DNA from: Moringa oleifera
Taxonomy: Eukaryota > Streptophyta > Magnoliopsida > Brassicales > Moringaceae
DNA length: 64,000 bases
Direction of reading: 5' to 3'
NCBI GenBank assembly: GCA_021397835.1
Contig: JAJFZO010000537.1
Span: 2,418,001-2,482,000, forward strand
Made by a program: the position numbers and the translations under genes. The notes beneath the pieces were generated by a model. That model ran no database searches. It had not been told where the DNA came from and worked only from the letters and a program-made list of their open reading frames with translations. Positions 37,161 to 51,200 of the stretch are shown here, in pieces; the first letter of the stretch is position 1, and each line of letters starts with the position of its first letter.

Positions 37161-39060
37161 TAGACTATTACTAAGCTTTTTCAAGACTAACTAAGATTAG
37201 TGTGATCATAATGCTCATGAGAAATCGAATAAAAGCATAGGTAAGAGATGATTAGATTTTAGTTGATATGAAATGAAGCAATAACAAACAATCATATAAC
37301 TCTGTTCGTGTCTTAGATGGTCCAATATTTGTATTCTTAACCATGGCTTTACCTTAGATTGTCTAGAGACTGAGCTATGTAGGGTGAGATTGGCCTTTAA
37401 AGGTTCTTAAGTAATTCATTATCAAACTAATGAGACACCTCGAAACAAAAACCATTATTATGGAAGCCTTTCAATATTCTAAAGTAATGATATGTTCCGA
37501 GTTTAGTTTGAGTAAGATATTTCACCAACTTTATGGAAAAGGCTCTTCTTGAAAAATGGCTACACATGTCTCTCATAATGGTGGAGTTCGGGTTTTAAGC
37601 TCATGTCATGCTTAGTGAAGTGTCTAAGACATTCTCCATCTAAATAGATATTAAAATGATTAATAATCATTAGATAACCACTCAATTGGTACTAAGAATC
37701 ACCTATTTGTTTTTAAATTCGTTAAGGTTTCAAAGTATAATTTATTCACATAAAAAATATTTTTGAAAAGATAATAGGATTTCATGTTCTTTCCATCTAA
37801 TGAAGAATTTTACACTCGTTTCTTTCATTTCCTTCTAAGTCAAGGGATATTTCAAAAATACAAAATTTTAAAACAATATGATTAAAGAAAGATTTTATAA
37901 TTTTTAAATAGTAAGTACATAATTAAAAATTGTAATTTCTATGCAACAATTTGAAATTCTAATTTTTAAATAAAAACTACATAAATAAAATAAATTACAT
38001 GAAAAAGATAATTTTAATAAATGATTGCCACTTTAGTAAAACAAAATTATATACAATGAGAAAAATAATAAAAAAGCTTACTAAGAAGGTTGAAACCTAA
38101 CTAAACTCCCTTGATCATTAAGAATTACCTTTTATCAGTGTATTGAGTGATTGTGTATAGATAAGTATGCAATTGTGCATTATGAGTGAAAGCTTGGTGC
38201 CATTTAAAAGGCCTTATATATATACATATATATATATATACCTTATATATATACATATATATATATATATATGCGTATAAATGGATTGCTTGAGTGCAGC
38301 TTTTTTCGTCATTATAGACTCTTGTTCATATGATTTTTATTTGATGCAATTTGTTGAAATAATCCTCATTTAAATATGTTTATGTCGGTAGACAATCTTC
38401 GTGGCTATTAAGTAGTACAATTATAATATATATCTTATTTTTATAAATAAAATTGAATGTTACATGTTTGAAATTGTTTTTCTTTGGATCTTTTTTATAT
38501 TTCAAATCATAAATTATTAATTTTAAGGTAATATAAGCATGATAAATTTAAATATAAAAATATTATATAATTTTTAATTTAAAATTTATTTATATCTGTT
38601 TACTCAATTGTACATTCAAATTTTAATTTGAATCAAATTATATTATTCTTTTAAAAATTATAATTTTTAAAATTAAATAAAAAAATAAAAATTTTCAAGA
38701 GAAAATAAAATTTTAAAAATATTTTTTCTTCTTTTTCTTTATTTTTTCCTATTTTTCTTATCATTCTCAAATTAGTATACCGGTTTTTATATTTATCCTT
38801 TATTTAATTTATCAAATATATACTATAAACTAATAATTATAAAATAGTTATGTCGTAAAAAAGATATGAATTTTGTAAAATTTATAAGACAAATATGATG
38901 TTGAATGCATTTATAACTTTTATGAAATATCAGCACAATTTATCGATTGAAATTGTACTCCTTTTGGTTTTGGAGGATGACTTGAGCAAACGCAAAATAA
39001 AATCCCCGATGACTTTCGATTTCATGTCAAAACCCCTGTAATAGGCCACCAACTCACAAT
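37161..39060. other. AT-rich DNA between the retroelement block and the UBA-rhomboid gene
   Basis: No coding domain is recognised. The stretch 37310-37640 resembles retroelement untranslated DNA (see 37352 versus 27743). Beyond 37700 the composition becomes extremely AT-rich up to about 38950, similar to the DNA upstream of the RSRC2-like gene. Confidence 0.5.
38210..38275. repeat. Duplicated TA-rich microsatellite
   Basis: The unit CCTTATATATATACATATATAT occurs twice in tandem, at 38212 and 38241, each ending in a TA run. The repeat is self-complementary and can form hairpins. Confidence 0.8.
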
Positions 39061-39204
39061 ACATTAACCTCTAGGAAAAAGAATTGAAAGGAAGAGAGAG
39101 AGCCAGAGCAGAGAGCCGGGAGTCTCGCTTGCAGATTTCAGAGAGAAACAAAGAAAACAGACCACAAATTACACGGTCCTTGGTTCCTGCTCTTAACTGG
39201 GAAG
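39060..39204 (+). promoter_or_regulatory. 5'UTR of the RBL18/UBAC2-like gene
   Basis: A GA-rich leader (GGAAGAGAGAGAGCCAGAGCAGAGAG) follows a sharp change from AT-rich to balanced composition near 39000. The start codon at 39205 follows in AACTGGGAAGATG. An open frame from an ATG at 39084 crosses the leader in another frame; it would overlap the start codon and could act as an upstream frame, but nothing shows that it is translated. Confidence 0.5.
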
Positions 39205-42200
39205 ATGAACGCCGGCCCCTCTGGTTTCAGTGCGTACCCAATTATCATCTCATTAATATGTGCATCTCCATGTGTGTTTCATATACATGCATATCTAGGC
39301 ATTTAAATGCCCACTTGATTTGTATACCCTTTTAACTGCTTTCTTTAATTTCTTCAGAGATTTTGATAGAACTGTTTATGATTTCTTATCACAGACAATG
39401 CTCCGGTTACGAGAACGTTTGTTATCGCATGTGCCCTTTTCACCATCCTGTCTGGGATCCAAGGCCGTTCTGGCAAGCTTGGCTTGTCATATCAGGTATT
39501 CCATTTAATCCTACAAAAGATTTTTTGTTCCCTTTCTTGTTTCTTTTGGAGTTTACTGCTTTAGATTTTGATGTCCAATTGCTTCTAACTGACAAATAGC
39601 TAGTGGGATTTGGTGATATTTCCTAAGTGGCACCTTGAATCGGGATAGAAATTTATTTTAGCTATTTTCATGTTCTGATTTTGTTTTTCTTGTTTCTACT
39701 TGTTGTGATTCTGACTGGATCACTGGTTCAATTTTGCTATATAGACGTCAAGTGATTCATTGTTTCATGGTTTTTGAAGTTGTCCAATCTTTATTATTCA
39801 CAGCCCATTACCCTCAAATGGAACTTCCTTTGTGCTTTGTATAGGGTATAGCTTGTGTTGAGGTTAAAGCTCTTGTAGCTGTACTTTTTTCTTCTTTTAT
39901 TTTCACAGAAGCTCACTTTATGTTTCGTTATCAAATTTTCTCTTAATTCACCATTTCACTCTACTGTGAACTACTGTTTTTTTTCTTTTTCTTTAGTAGT
40001 ACAATCTTTCTTCCTTTTCTTTCTCTGTCTTGTCACATATACTCACACATCCATGCAGGATTGAACCTGCTATGTTACTACTTCCCCTGTTCTTATGGGT
40101 AGTTTGCTATTAGACCATTTTCACTTGGCATAACTATCATGTGGGACTTTAACCTATAATGTGTTATCTTGGATTTAGTCATATGTTGCCTTTATTATCT
40201 AGATGTTGGGAACTTGAATTATGGTTTTATTGACAATGATGGACTCTTGGGCCACACCTCAAGAGAGGTGACTGCAAATGACCTGAAGACAACATAAATT
40301 AGGTGCCAAAGGTGCACATTATAATTTTTGAGGATGCTTCTTTAAGAAACATAAGGCAAGTTGGCACAAATTGCTTTAAAGTGTATGAATTTAACAGCAG
40401 TTCTCAAAAGTGACACCTTACTAATCCAAGCAAACATTTTTGTTGGAACATAGACTTTTTACGCCTAGTACAGTGACGCATACACTCATTGATCTATGGA
40501 CATCCAACATGAGTTTCATCCAAAACAGCTGAAGAAAATTCGGAACTACTTCCCCTTTTTTGTTTTTTGTTTTTTTATTTTTTTTGTGAAATATTCTATG
40601 TAAAGAAACAGAATCTGAAATACTATCACTAAAAGAGCACAATTCAAAAAAGCAGGGAGATGGTGATGGAATTTCTGTAGTTTCTGCTCTCTTCTTGTAT
40701 CTCCTCTGCTTTTGACCAATATGGGAACGTAGAAGTTTTCTTTCTACTTTTTCTTTCTCTCAGGTCATGTCCATCTATATGTTAAACTCAATCATGGCCA
40801 CCAATCAATTTCTTATCTGAATAAATTGAGCAAGGCTGCATTTTTATAAGTTTCTTTCCCTTTTGATGGCAGGATATTTTCGGGAAGCTTCGAATTTGGA
40901 AGTTGATGATGTCAGTTTTTTCCTTTTCATCAACACCAGAACTGATGTTTGGACTATATTTGTTATACTACTTCAGGGTCTTTGAGAGACAAATAGGTTC
41001 CAATAAGTACTCGGTGAGTAATTATTCATTTTTTGCTACTGATAAATTTTATTTCGATGGCTTGTTTAATTATCTTTGTGTAGAACTTGTCACAAGTACC
41101 TCGTACCCAATAGTATACAGAGGGTTAGTTCAGTACTCCTAACTAGTGATTGCCCTGTTGCTTTTTTCTTCTTCTTGGGTAAGTTTGGAACTTTTATGCA
41201 GGGAAAATGAAGAAAAACTGTTTTTTCAAATGTTGTATAGTCTAGTTGGAATTGAATTCCAGAAACAAATAAATAAAAAAAGAAAAAAGAAACTCAAAAT
41301 AAAAACAGAAAACATTAAGAGTGAAGGATATGATTCATGTTCCTGAAATCGATGGTAAACCAACTTAGAACTCTTAACAGGTTCATACCATTTGCACCCA
41401 GAGAAAAGGAAAATTAGAGGGGAGGACTGGAGATGCAAGCAGAACTGGGTCAAATTTCTTTTCATGTAGTTGTTTTCATATATTTATAAACTGTCAGGAT
41501 GATTGATTGATGACTTGGGCAAATTCAACTGCCCCTTGCTGCTTTGAATCATTGATACACTGGCACCGTTTTCGATAGGTGTCCAGAAGTCTTCAGTTCT
41601 GTTCTGATGGTATGTGGAGGTTAGATTTTGTTTTAGTTGGATTATATAATGGCAGCTCAAGTTAAGCACCCTCTCTTTCGGGTCTAGGATGAGCATGGTC
41701 TGGATGTGCAGGTCTCAGGAGAAGAGAAAGAGTAGTGGTGGAAGTGTTGGATTACATATCCTCAAATGACAGGGCTATTTATGGAAACATGAATTTGATC
41801 TTTTCTGTTGTTTGCTAAAGCTGTTTATAAACCAATTTTGAATCGGAATTTATATACCAATTTTGAATAAGAATTTAGAGATCAATTTTTAAGGATATAA
41901 GAAAACACAATTAACGATTGAAGATGCATATTCTCTTATTAAAATGTATGACAGTTGACAATGAGAGGTTGGAAAAACTGGAAGTTTAAGGGTAAAAATA
42001 AAAGTTTGAGGTTATTAACTATGGAAACATGTTATAGTAAATAGGCAATAACTTTTTTTTCTTTCAATTTTTATGTCCCGTGGACGTTGTTTTGAGAACA
42101 TAAAATAAAAAACAGATTAAAAAGTGCCCATTTTCTTTTCTTTTTTCTTTGTAACTACTCTATGCTTTGATTTTATTTTTTGTGCAATCAAGTCGAGGGG

Positions 42201-45200
42201 GTTTGTTTTTCACAGTTCAGGAATTATATGCTTGTTCATGGTTTCCTTTTTCTGATTGATCTTTGTGTTTATTTTGTTCACATCTAAGATTCTCAATCAA
42301 CAATGACATTTAGAGTTTTGTGGTTGGTTTCACTTGAACTTCCATTTTCTTTGTGTGTTAGGAAAATATTAAAAAAAAAGAAGAAGAAAGAAATTTGAGG
42401 TATGTTTTGATGTGCAGGTGTTTATCTTGTTCTCAATAATAGTTTCATTACTATTTGAGGTCCTTGCCTTGGCACTCCTAAAAGGTATGCATTTTTCATA
42501 TGACCTTAAAGGTATGGAATTTGATATAGTTGTTTATGCTCTTAAAATTTGTTGTTTCCTCAATTTTAAGGCATTGATTTTAATATATTTTTAGTTTTTT
42601 TCATATATATATATATATATTAGAAGTTTCCATCCTATAGGCTGAAAAAAAAAAAAAGAGGCAGATATCTCACCTAAAAAATTGTTAATCCACATCTCTG
42701 AGGAAATAGTAGTCTTAATAGTTGTAAAATTCTAAGGGGTTTGCCTCACTGGTAAGCAAGCATGGACTTGTAGGCCATGTCTATGTCTAAATTCTTTGAG
42801 ACTACTGAGTTTGTGTTTTTGGTCGTTAAATTCAAGACCTCTTGGATTAGTCCTTAAGACTTCAGATCTCCATTGATTTGTTGTGGTAGAATGACAGGAG
42901 GAATTTGGCAGATACCACAGTTATCAAAGAAAGAAAGTTGTAAGCTCTTAGTTTCTTGGCAATGATAAGTAATAGGTGGAAGGAGGGAGGGATGATGTAT
43001 TAGCTGTGTGGTTATGGCCCTCTTGTACTTTTTCCCTCATGGTGAGATTTAGGCCCGAAAAATCCAAGGAGTCCAATTTCCATATGATACTTACACCTTC
43101 TTGCATTCTCTAGGACCTACACTTTTGCTGTCCTAAGATGGTTGATGTCAATTAGGAATGAAAGACGACCAAAATCATTATACTTTATGCAGTAGCAATT
43201 TGTGCTTATGACAGATATCTTCCTCTTTCATAGGTTTAGAATTTGCATCCTTTTCAGCATTAGACATTTTGTGTTCTGAATACTTTTAAATTTCTATTCT
43301 TAAATAAGTTTCTACAGAAAAACTTAAATGCTTTGAGTTACTAATATCTTGTTATAGGGCAAAAACAAATTTTATTATACAAACAAGGCAACATATATAA
43401 TGTGGTTGTAGTATTTGGCATTTAATGGTCTCGGCAATTTAATTTACAATAAGTCCATCAGAATTTTTCTTCAAGTCTTTTATTAGTTCTAGTTGCATTG
43501 TAGGGCCTGTTGATAATGGGCTCGCCATGGCTTACCCTTAAGATTGCTACTATCACACATTAGTTTTGTAAGATACATACATGCCCAAAAGAAATATTAT
43601 TAGCTTTTTTTAAGTTTCAAAGGTTAAAAGAATCATGATGAATTGGAGTTGCTATACATTAGGCTAACTTGGCAAATAATGTATGATATAGTAGGGAACC
43701 TCTTTACAGAAGCTTACTAAATGGAAAAAAATCTACAAGAACATGGTTTTATAATTTATCTCTCAAACAACAAGAACTTCTTTAGAGGTCCTTATAGTAA
43801 TATGCGTAATACCAGACATATTGAGATAGCTAGTAAAAGATGCTTCCTTTGAGCTAGCATAATTAATAAAAAAATTTTGGATTCTTTTGAATTGACTTGG
43901 ATTGTATCAACTATTGGGTCAAAGAGAGAAAAAACACAAAGAAAAATGACAAGAAGTCTATACAAGTTCAAGCGTCATATATCTTTTTTTTTTTCGTTTG
44001 GCATCTTTTGCCTCCATTTTTTTAATCTACCTCAGAAGTAATGTACAAATCTTGATTTTCTTATATTGAATCCTCTTTCAAAGAAGCACTTTCAAGGATT
44101 AACTAAAATGCTAACCTTTGAGAGAATAAGCATGGAAGTCTTCTCCATGAGGGTCGAACGGAAGCTCTTTGAGCTCCATCTTGTAGGTGAGACCAGGTAA
44201 TGGCTCAAGATAGTAGAACAAAGTAGGGGCAAGAGAATGTCTATGTTCTTCAGTAAGGAAGATATGAGATGGATTGGTTCGACGATGGATAACCTAGTAT
44301 AGGTAAGACATAATGCTAACTAGTGGCTGAAATGGAGGAAGGGGGAAAAGTTGATACTTATGGAAGTCAGAACTAATGTAACGGGGGAATTTTTGTGCTT
44401 GTCTGAAATACAATCGAAGGATGCGAGGTAGTTGTTGTTTTCGGAAGGTGGACATGATCTTGGGTGGTGGTACAAAATGAAGGCTTTGAAGGTCTAGGGA
44501 GGAAGTGTTAACACTACAACACAGTGGGATCTTATGGTGAATGGGGTATCGTTGGGTGAGGCGGTCAATCATAGTTTGTTGAATGTCTACCCGAGATGTG
44601 GGATTCATATAACACGAAGGTTAGATGGAAAAAATTTCTTGAACGGGGTGAGGGCTTTATCCAAAATCCTTCAAGGAAATCCTACTCGGCGATAGAATTG
44701 GGGGCGGGTCTAGGTTTTCACAAATGAGTTGGGATTGGTGATCAAGCAAAGAAGATACCTGACTATTTCGGGCTGGACCATGTTAATGGTTATGGATCAA
44801 GAGTATTTGACTCAGGTTAGATTATGCACAGGGTTGGTCAACCTACATTGCACTAGGTTAGGATGACAAGAGGTCTAAAATTGAGCATTACCCTGGCCCT
44901 CTTGACCCAACTTGGTAACAGCAGTCAATTGACCTAGCCTTCAAAATTCTTGGGTAATCTCAACTCGAATTGTGGGAAATCGGGTCATTCCAATCTGATA
45001 ATTAAATTCCAGCAATCCAACCCACCATCGACAAGGGAGCCAAAGTTTAAGTGATAGATAGATTACCTTGTCATCTCGATCTTTTGCATGCATTAATCAT
45101 GGCCAAGCAAGGTCTTGGCTGGGCAACATAAAGAGGTTGAGTGGCAAAGAATGGAACCTTTTTGGTCCTTGGGTTGAGTTGGGGTTTGATGGCACAATTC

Positions 45201-48200
45201 TAGCAAGGTAGATAGTTGTTTTGGTGTTGTACGGGGTCAACTTGGTGGGGAGCAAAGAGAAAATGAGGCTTTGGGAGATTTGTCAATTGTTAAGTTGAAG
45301 CCCAAAAAGAGAATCAATGCTATATGGGGCTAGGATAGGTTGTAAGGGGTGAATTCTTTAACTTTGTTTCTATTTCGACGGTCTTTTAAGATCAAAGATA
45401 TTGTAGGGGTCGGGATTGGGGTTTAGAAATCAGGGCATCGATGTCAACAACAAGGTTATAGAGAAGGCTACAAAACTGGTGAATGGAGGGATAGGTACAA
45501 ACAAAGCAGAAGAATTGAGAGTGAAAGGGGCAGTGGAGCTACCTTTTAGATATGAGAGGAGGAATAAGGGGTTGGATAAGGAGAAGTTTAAGGTAACCGA
45601 GGTTGGCAACAAAGATGAGGTAGTCAGGGTTTTTTAGAGGGAAGTGCAACAAATTTCTAATTGAGGACAAAATAAAACATAGTGAGGACATAGAGGGGTA
45701 AACAAATTGCACATAGTTTGAAGTGCGGTTGGTAGCATCAGTAGTAGCACAAGGAGAGGGGTGGAGACGAGCGGTACCAACAGAGGCATAGGTAGAAGAA
45801 ACAAGGGGACATTTCTCATTGTTGAATGGGTGGCAACAGTGGTGCCAAGGCGAGTAGGAAAAAATCTAGGTGAAATTCGAAGTGGCGTGGGTTTCACTAA
45901 CAGATGTAGGGATGAACAAGCGGCTGCAATTCTTGGAGATATTGAGAGAAGTAGGTGCCTAAGGTTTGAGGAAGATATCCATGTTTGGAATCATTTCATG
46001 GAATGTGAGGAGGCTTAATAATATAGAAAAAGGAAGAATCAAACATGCATTATGTAGATGGAAGGCAAATGTGATATGCTTGCAAGAGATAGATTGAAGG
46101 GGTGAATGACGAGCTTGTGAGGACTTTGTGGGGAAATAAAGAAGTTGATTGGAGGGCTTTACCATCTAAGGGGTGCTCTAAAGGGATTCTTGTCATGTGG
46201 AAGACGAGGGTGTGTTGTTGTGTTAACGGTTAGGTAGGGCAAGAGACTTTATCCTGTGTTTTGAGAACGAAAGCCAATGGGATGAAATGAATATTCACCA
46301 GTATAGATAGGCATATGGAAGGAAAGAGTCGTGCTCAACTTTGGGAGGAATTGAGGGGTGTAAGAGAAGATGCGACTTACCATGGATGATAGGTGGTGAT
46401 TTTAATGTGTTGCTTTATGAACATAAAAGGACGGGGAAGGGAAGTGGAGGTGCGAATAAAAGTGCCTTTCAAAATGTCATTACGGATCTTTGAATTAATT
46501 GATCTATTGTTTGGTGAAGGTGAATACACTTGGTCTAATATGCATGACATTCCTTTATCAAGGATTGACAAATTTTTGGTTTCATGTCAATGCGAAGAGG
46601 CATATCTCAGAGGGAATCTTCAAATATTGTTTAGAATAGTAATCGACCATTGTCCTATATTGCTAAAAGTTGAAGGTGTGTAATGGGAATCTTTTCTTTC
46701 CGATTTGAGAATATGTGACTCAAGAATGATGATTTTAGTCGGTTGGTGCAAGAATGGCAAGAAGTGAGCAACTTAAACCGAAGAAACTGAAGCAATGACT
46801 TAGAAATTGGAGCAAAGAAGGGGTAACCAACTTAAACTGAAGGAAAGAAATCTTATGGCAAGGGTTGGTAAAGATAGAGCGTAAGGAGATAATGGTGATA
46901 ATAGCAAAGGCATGGCTAGTAGAAGGGGTGAAGTCTCAAACGAATGATCAGTTCTTATGAAAAGGAAAGAGATATCATGGAGGCAAAATTCTAGAGCCTC
47001 GTGGTTAAAAGGAGGGGATAGAAATACCAACTTCTTTCATAGAATGGCAAGTATGCGTAGAAAGTTACAACTTCATTAACGCTTTGGAAATTCTAGGTGT
47101 GGTGGTAGAGGAGCAAGTTGAGCTTAAAGTAAAGGTCAAAGACTACTATAAAGGCATGTGTGAGGAGGAATATGAATGGAAACTGACATTAGGTGGCTTG
47201 TGTTTTGATCAAATTGATAGCAGCAGTAGAGACGAATGGAGAGACCGTTTGAAGAGGAGGAGGTGAACGTGGCTTTGGATGATTGCGATAACGATAAAGC
47301 ACCTAGACCAAATGGTTTCACCATGGCTTCTTGAAAATTCAATGGAGCACTATCAGAGGGCAGATCATGAAGATGTTTAGGGAATTTCATGAGATTGGTA
47401 AGTTTGTTACTTTGCTTAATTCAAACTTTGTGGTGCTTATTCCAAAGGAAAATGACACCATTAAGGATTTTTTATCAGTTAGTTTGATCAGCAATATGTA
47501 CAAACTTTTTGCTAAGGTATTGGCTACTAGATTCAAAGTTGTGGTAGATAAAGTGATTAGTATGAATCAAAATATTTTTGAAAAAAATAGATCTTGGATG
47601 CGAGTTTGATAGCTAATGAGGTAGATCATTAGTTGAAATTAGGGGAGAAAAAGTTTATCTGCAAGCTAGACATAGAGAAAGGTTGTGATCATGTTTCATA
47701 AGGGTTTTGTAGCCTATATGTTGAGGAGAGTGGGGTGTGGGGAGAAATGGTGTCAATGGATAATGAGATACTTAACCACTACATCTTTTTCGGTTTTAGT
47801 GAATGGAGGGCAAACTCAATTCCTCAAGTCGTTCAAAGGTTTGAGACAAGGAGACCCTCGGTGTCATCTTTTCATTCTTGTTATGGAAGCTCTTGATTGC
47901 ATGATAAGTGTAGTAATGAAGGATAGTCTTGTGGAGAGGTTTAGGGGGGGTAAGGAGGGGAGGGAGATGATAGTTTTACACTTACTCTTTGTAGACGCAC
48001 TATCTTGTTTTATGGGCAGATAAGGAGCAGTTGGTGAATTTTAGATCTATTCTTTTGTGTTTTAAGGCAGTCATGTGCCTGAGGGTAAACTTGAGGAGGA
48101 GTAAATTGATTCCATTGAGGGAGTGAATGGATAGGGAGCACCTGGCAAGGTTCTTAGGGTGTAAGGTGTGGTCACTTCCAATGCAGTACTTGAGTTTACC

Positions 48201-51200
48201 TTTGGGGGGAAAAACTAGGAGAAAGTAATGTCAAATAAGATGGTGGAGAGAGTATAAAGAAAACTAATAGGGTGGAAAAAAGGGGTATTTATCTAAAAAA
48301 AGGGAGATTAACATGGATTAAAAGTACACTATCTAGCAATATACTTTGTCATTATTTCCAATCCCTAGGATGTGACATTGAGATTGGAACGCCGAGGCAG
48401 TTTTTTGTGGGGTGGCGACAATACTAGTAAATATAATTTGGTAAATGGAAGGTAGTATAAGAACTTCTAGGGCTAGAGGTTTGGGGATCAAATCAATCCA
48501 AACTTCCAACAAGGCATTTATGGAAAAATGGCTGTGGAGATTTATAATGGAGAGAGACAGTTGTGGAGAGTCTTAGAGTGTAGGTATGGGGTGGAGGATG
48601 GGGGTTAGACAATGGTGTTGGAAGAGGCAATTATGGAATGACAGTTTGGAGTGTCATTAGGAAAGGGTGGAAGGAGTTTAGACCTTGGGTGGAATTCAAG
48701 GTGGTTGTGGCCTTTATATCAGGTTTTAGCAGGATATATGGTGTGGTGAATGCTTACTGATGGACGAATTCATGACTATCTACAATTTGGCTGCCAACAA
48801 GCATGCTATGGTTAGTGACTATATGTAATGTGAGATGATGACATCACCTGGGACAGCAACTTTAGAAGAGACTTGCAAGACTAGGAGGTAGACATTGTGG
48901 GGCGCTTCTATGAAAAAATATACACTACTAGAGTTAACAGGGCCGAAATGAACATAGTGCTACGGAAAGGGGGTAACGCTAAGATGTTTTCTGTGGAAGA
49001 TTACTGCAGAAGAATAGACATTTCCATGTTAAAGAGAAGCAGGTCTGCTGCCTTGGAAGGTCATTTGGATGGCCAAAGTGCCCCCATGGTGGCTTTTTAT
49101 GCATGGGAAGCTGGATGAGGGAAACCCCTAACTATTGAAAACTTGCAAAAGTGAGGAATGGTTCTGGTTAACAGGTGTTCTCTTTGTAAAGAATTTGTTT
49201 TGTAGATGTGGTATAGTTGGTAGTTGCTAGTTGGGTCAGTAGTAGCAAAAGTACTTTATACTGGTTTTTTTGGTTAGTTTGGAGTGGAAGGAATAGAAGG
49301 ATTTTTAGGAGGAACACTCTTTTTTTTTTTTTTTTTTCTTTTTTGGTTTAGAGATGCATTAAATTATTGGGAGCTTAGGTTAAAAAGGTAAATATTGTAA
49401 ATAAGGAAAACCTAGTGAAGTTTATTGATTTTCTTATCTTTGAATAGGTTTCTTATGCTTTTTACATGGGAGGCACCTATAAATATACGTGTTTCTATCA
49501 AAACAAATGGGGATTACATGACATGGTGTACCCATTTTGGTTTTTCTTCCCTGCTTCCTAGCATTGCTGCTGTGCAAAAGTGGACTATAAGATAAGGAGA
49601 AGTTAAAAGGAAATGAAACATGAATATAAGAAGAGAAGGGCATATGAAAACAAGGTCTTTTGTTTTGTTTTTTGGGGTGGAAATGGGTTTCCCCAAAGTA
49701 AGTGTTTTTTTTTCTTTTTTTTTTGATCAGTGTAGATAACAATGTTTTAGATATTTAAGGAAATACTACATGGATAGTTGCTAGTTAAGACCCTCTGAAT
49801 ACGTAGCTGTTATGTAGCTGTCTTCGAAAACGAGAAGGCCATTTGGGTATGAATAATTCTGCTTACATCAAGTTTTTGGCCAGAATGTCATAAACTTCCA
49901 AGTGGGAACTTACTGGTGTGACAATGCTGGATATGTGCTTCTGAAATTTCTCCTCGTCTGCCTAGCCATGTGTTTCATCAGCTAAAGTTATCATTAAAGT
50001 GAAGCTATTAGTAATGATGTATTCTTGAGGACTAGTAGGGCAAACCAATCCAGAGTTGTGAATATATTAAAGGGGCTTGACCACAAAGAGCAATCCAGTC
50101 AATGAGCTAGAATTATGAACCTCAGCAATTATGACTTGTTACAACCTCATCCTTCCAATGGGCAAGATTGCAATTAAATTGCAGATGCTTGAGGATGCAG
50201 AGCAAACAACTGTCTTATAATATAGTGGAACTTTGGTTATTCTGGTTTGAGAAAATAAGCTTTTAGGGCCTAAGTTAGGTTTTTTTTGTAATATTTGACA
50301 ATTCAAGAGGACTAGAGGACAACGATCAGCGCTTCCTGAGAGCTTGTGTGCAGGAGCATAGGGAACTTGTGATGATATGTCTGCTTTTTGTGGCAAGGAA
50401 CTTTTTCATTTTACTGCCCTTTTAAACAACTGTAATCTTCTACTTTCTTATTGGTGACATAACCTTGCCTGTTACGCATGTGCGATGTTAAGGTTTTGTA
50501 GATTGCTTTTAATGCTCTACCGTGGGTACAATATTCATTCTCATTTATACTTGGGTTTTGGAAGGAAAGATATCAAATTTTCAGCAGTTATACTTATTAT
50601 TTTCATGTATTCAGGTGACTGGTTGAAGTGATAAAACTCTGTGCTTATTTACTCTTTGCAGATCCCACAGCAAACCTACTCACCTCTGGACCTTATAGCC
50701 TTATATTTGCCTCGTTTGTGCCCTTTTACTTTGATATTCCAGTTTCGACAAGGTTTCGTGTATTTGGTGTTCGCTTCTCTGATAAGTCTTTCATATATCT
50801 AGCGGGTCTTCAGGTGAAGAACAAACAATAATTACATTTACTGCTTACCATTTGTGTTTGTCCCTCAGCCTTAGAGATGTAATTTTAGTTTCTGATTTGC
50901 AGCTTCTTCTGTCATCTTGGAGAAGATCCTTCTTGCCGGGGATATGTGGGATCCTTGCTGGTTCTTTCTATCGTCTAAATGTTCTTGGTATCCGCAAGGC
51001 GAAGGTTATTTTCTTCTCTGTTTTTGAACTTAGAACGTTTCCTCTCTTTTCTTCCTGCAATTATATGCTGACAATTAATATGATGGCTTAACATCATTCA
51101 TGAAGCTTCTTTACTTCTCTGGAAATCCTTATTCATGATAAAGTAGGAACTTAGGGGGCACTTTCATGTTCGATAAGTTGTTAGCCCAATTTGCTTATGG

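Larger units (their letters stand above)
42485..50661 (+). other. Intron 4 of the RBL18-like gene, 8.2 kb, transposon-bearing
   Basis: The donor AAAG/GTATGC and acceptor CTTTGCAG are fixed by protein continuity (LALLK then DPTANLL). Besides the LINE described separately it holds a (TA)n microsatellite at 42605-42622 and AT-rich DNA. 49450-50660 shows no recognisable element. The size is far above that of the other introns in the gene (tens of bases to about 1.4 kb). Confidence 0.85.

Noticed and set aside
45634..45897. Minus strand open frames over the LINE at 45.4-47.4 kb
   Set aside because: They are antisense shadows of the LINE ORF, whose + strand frames carry the endonuclease and reverse transcriptase motifs.
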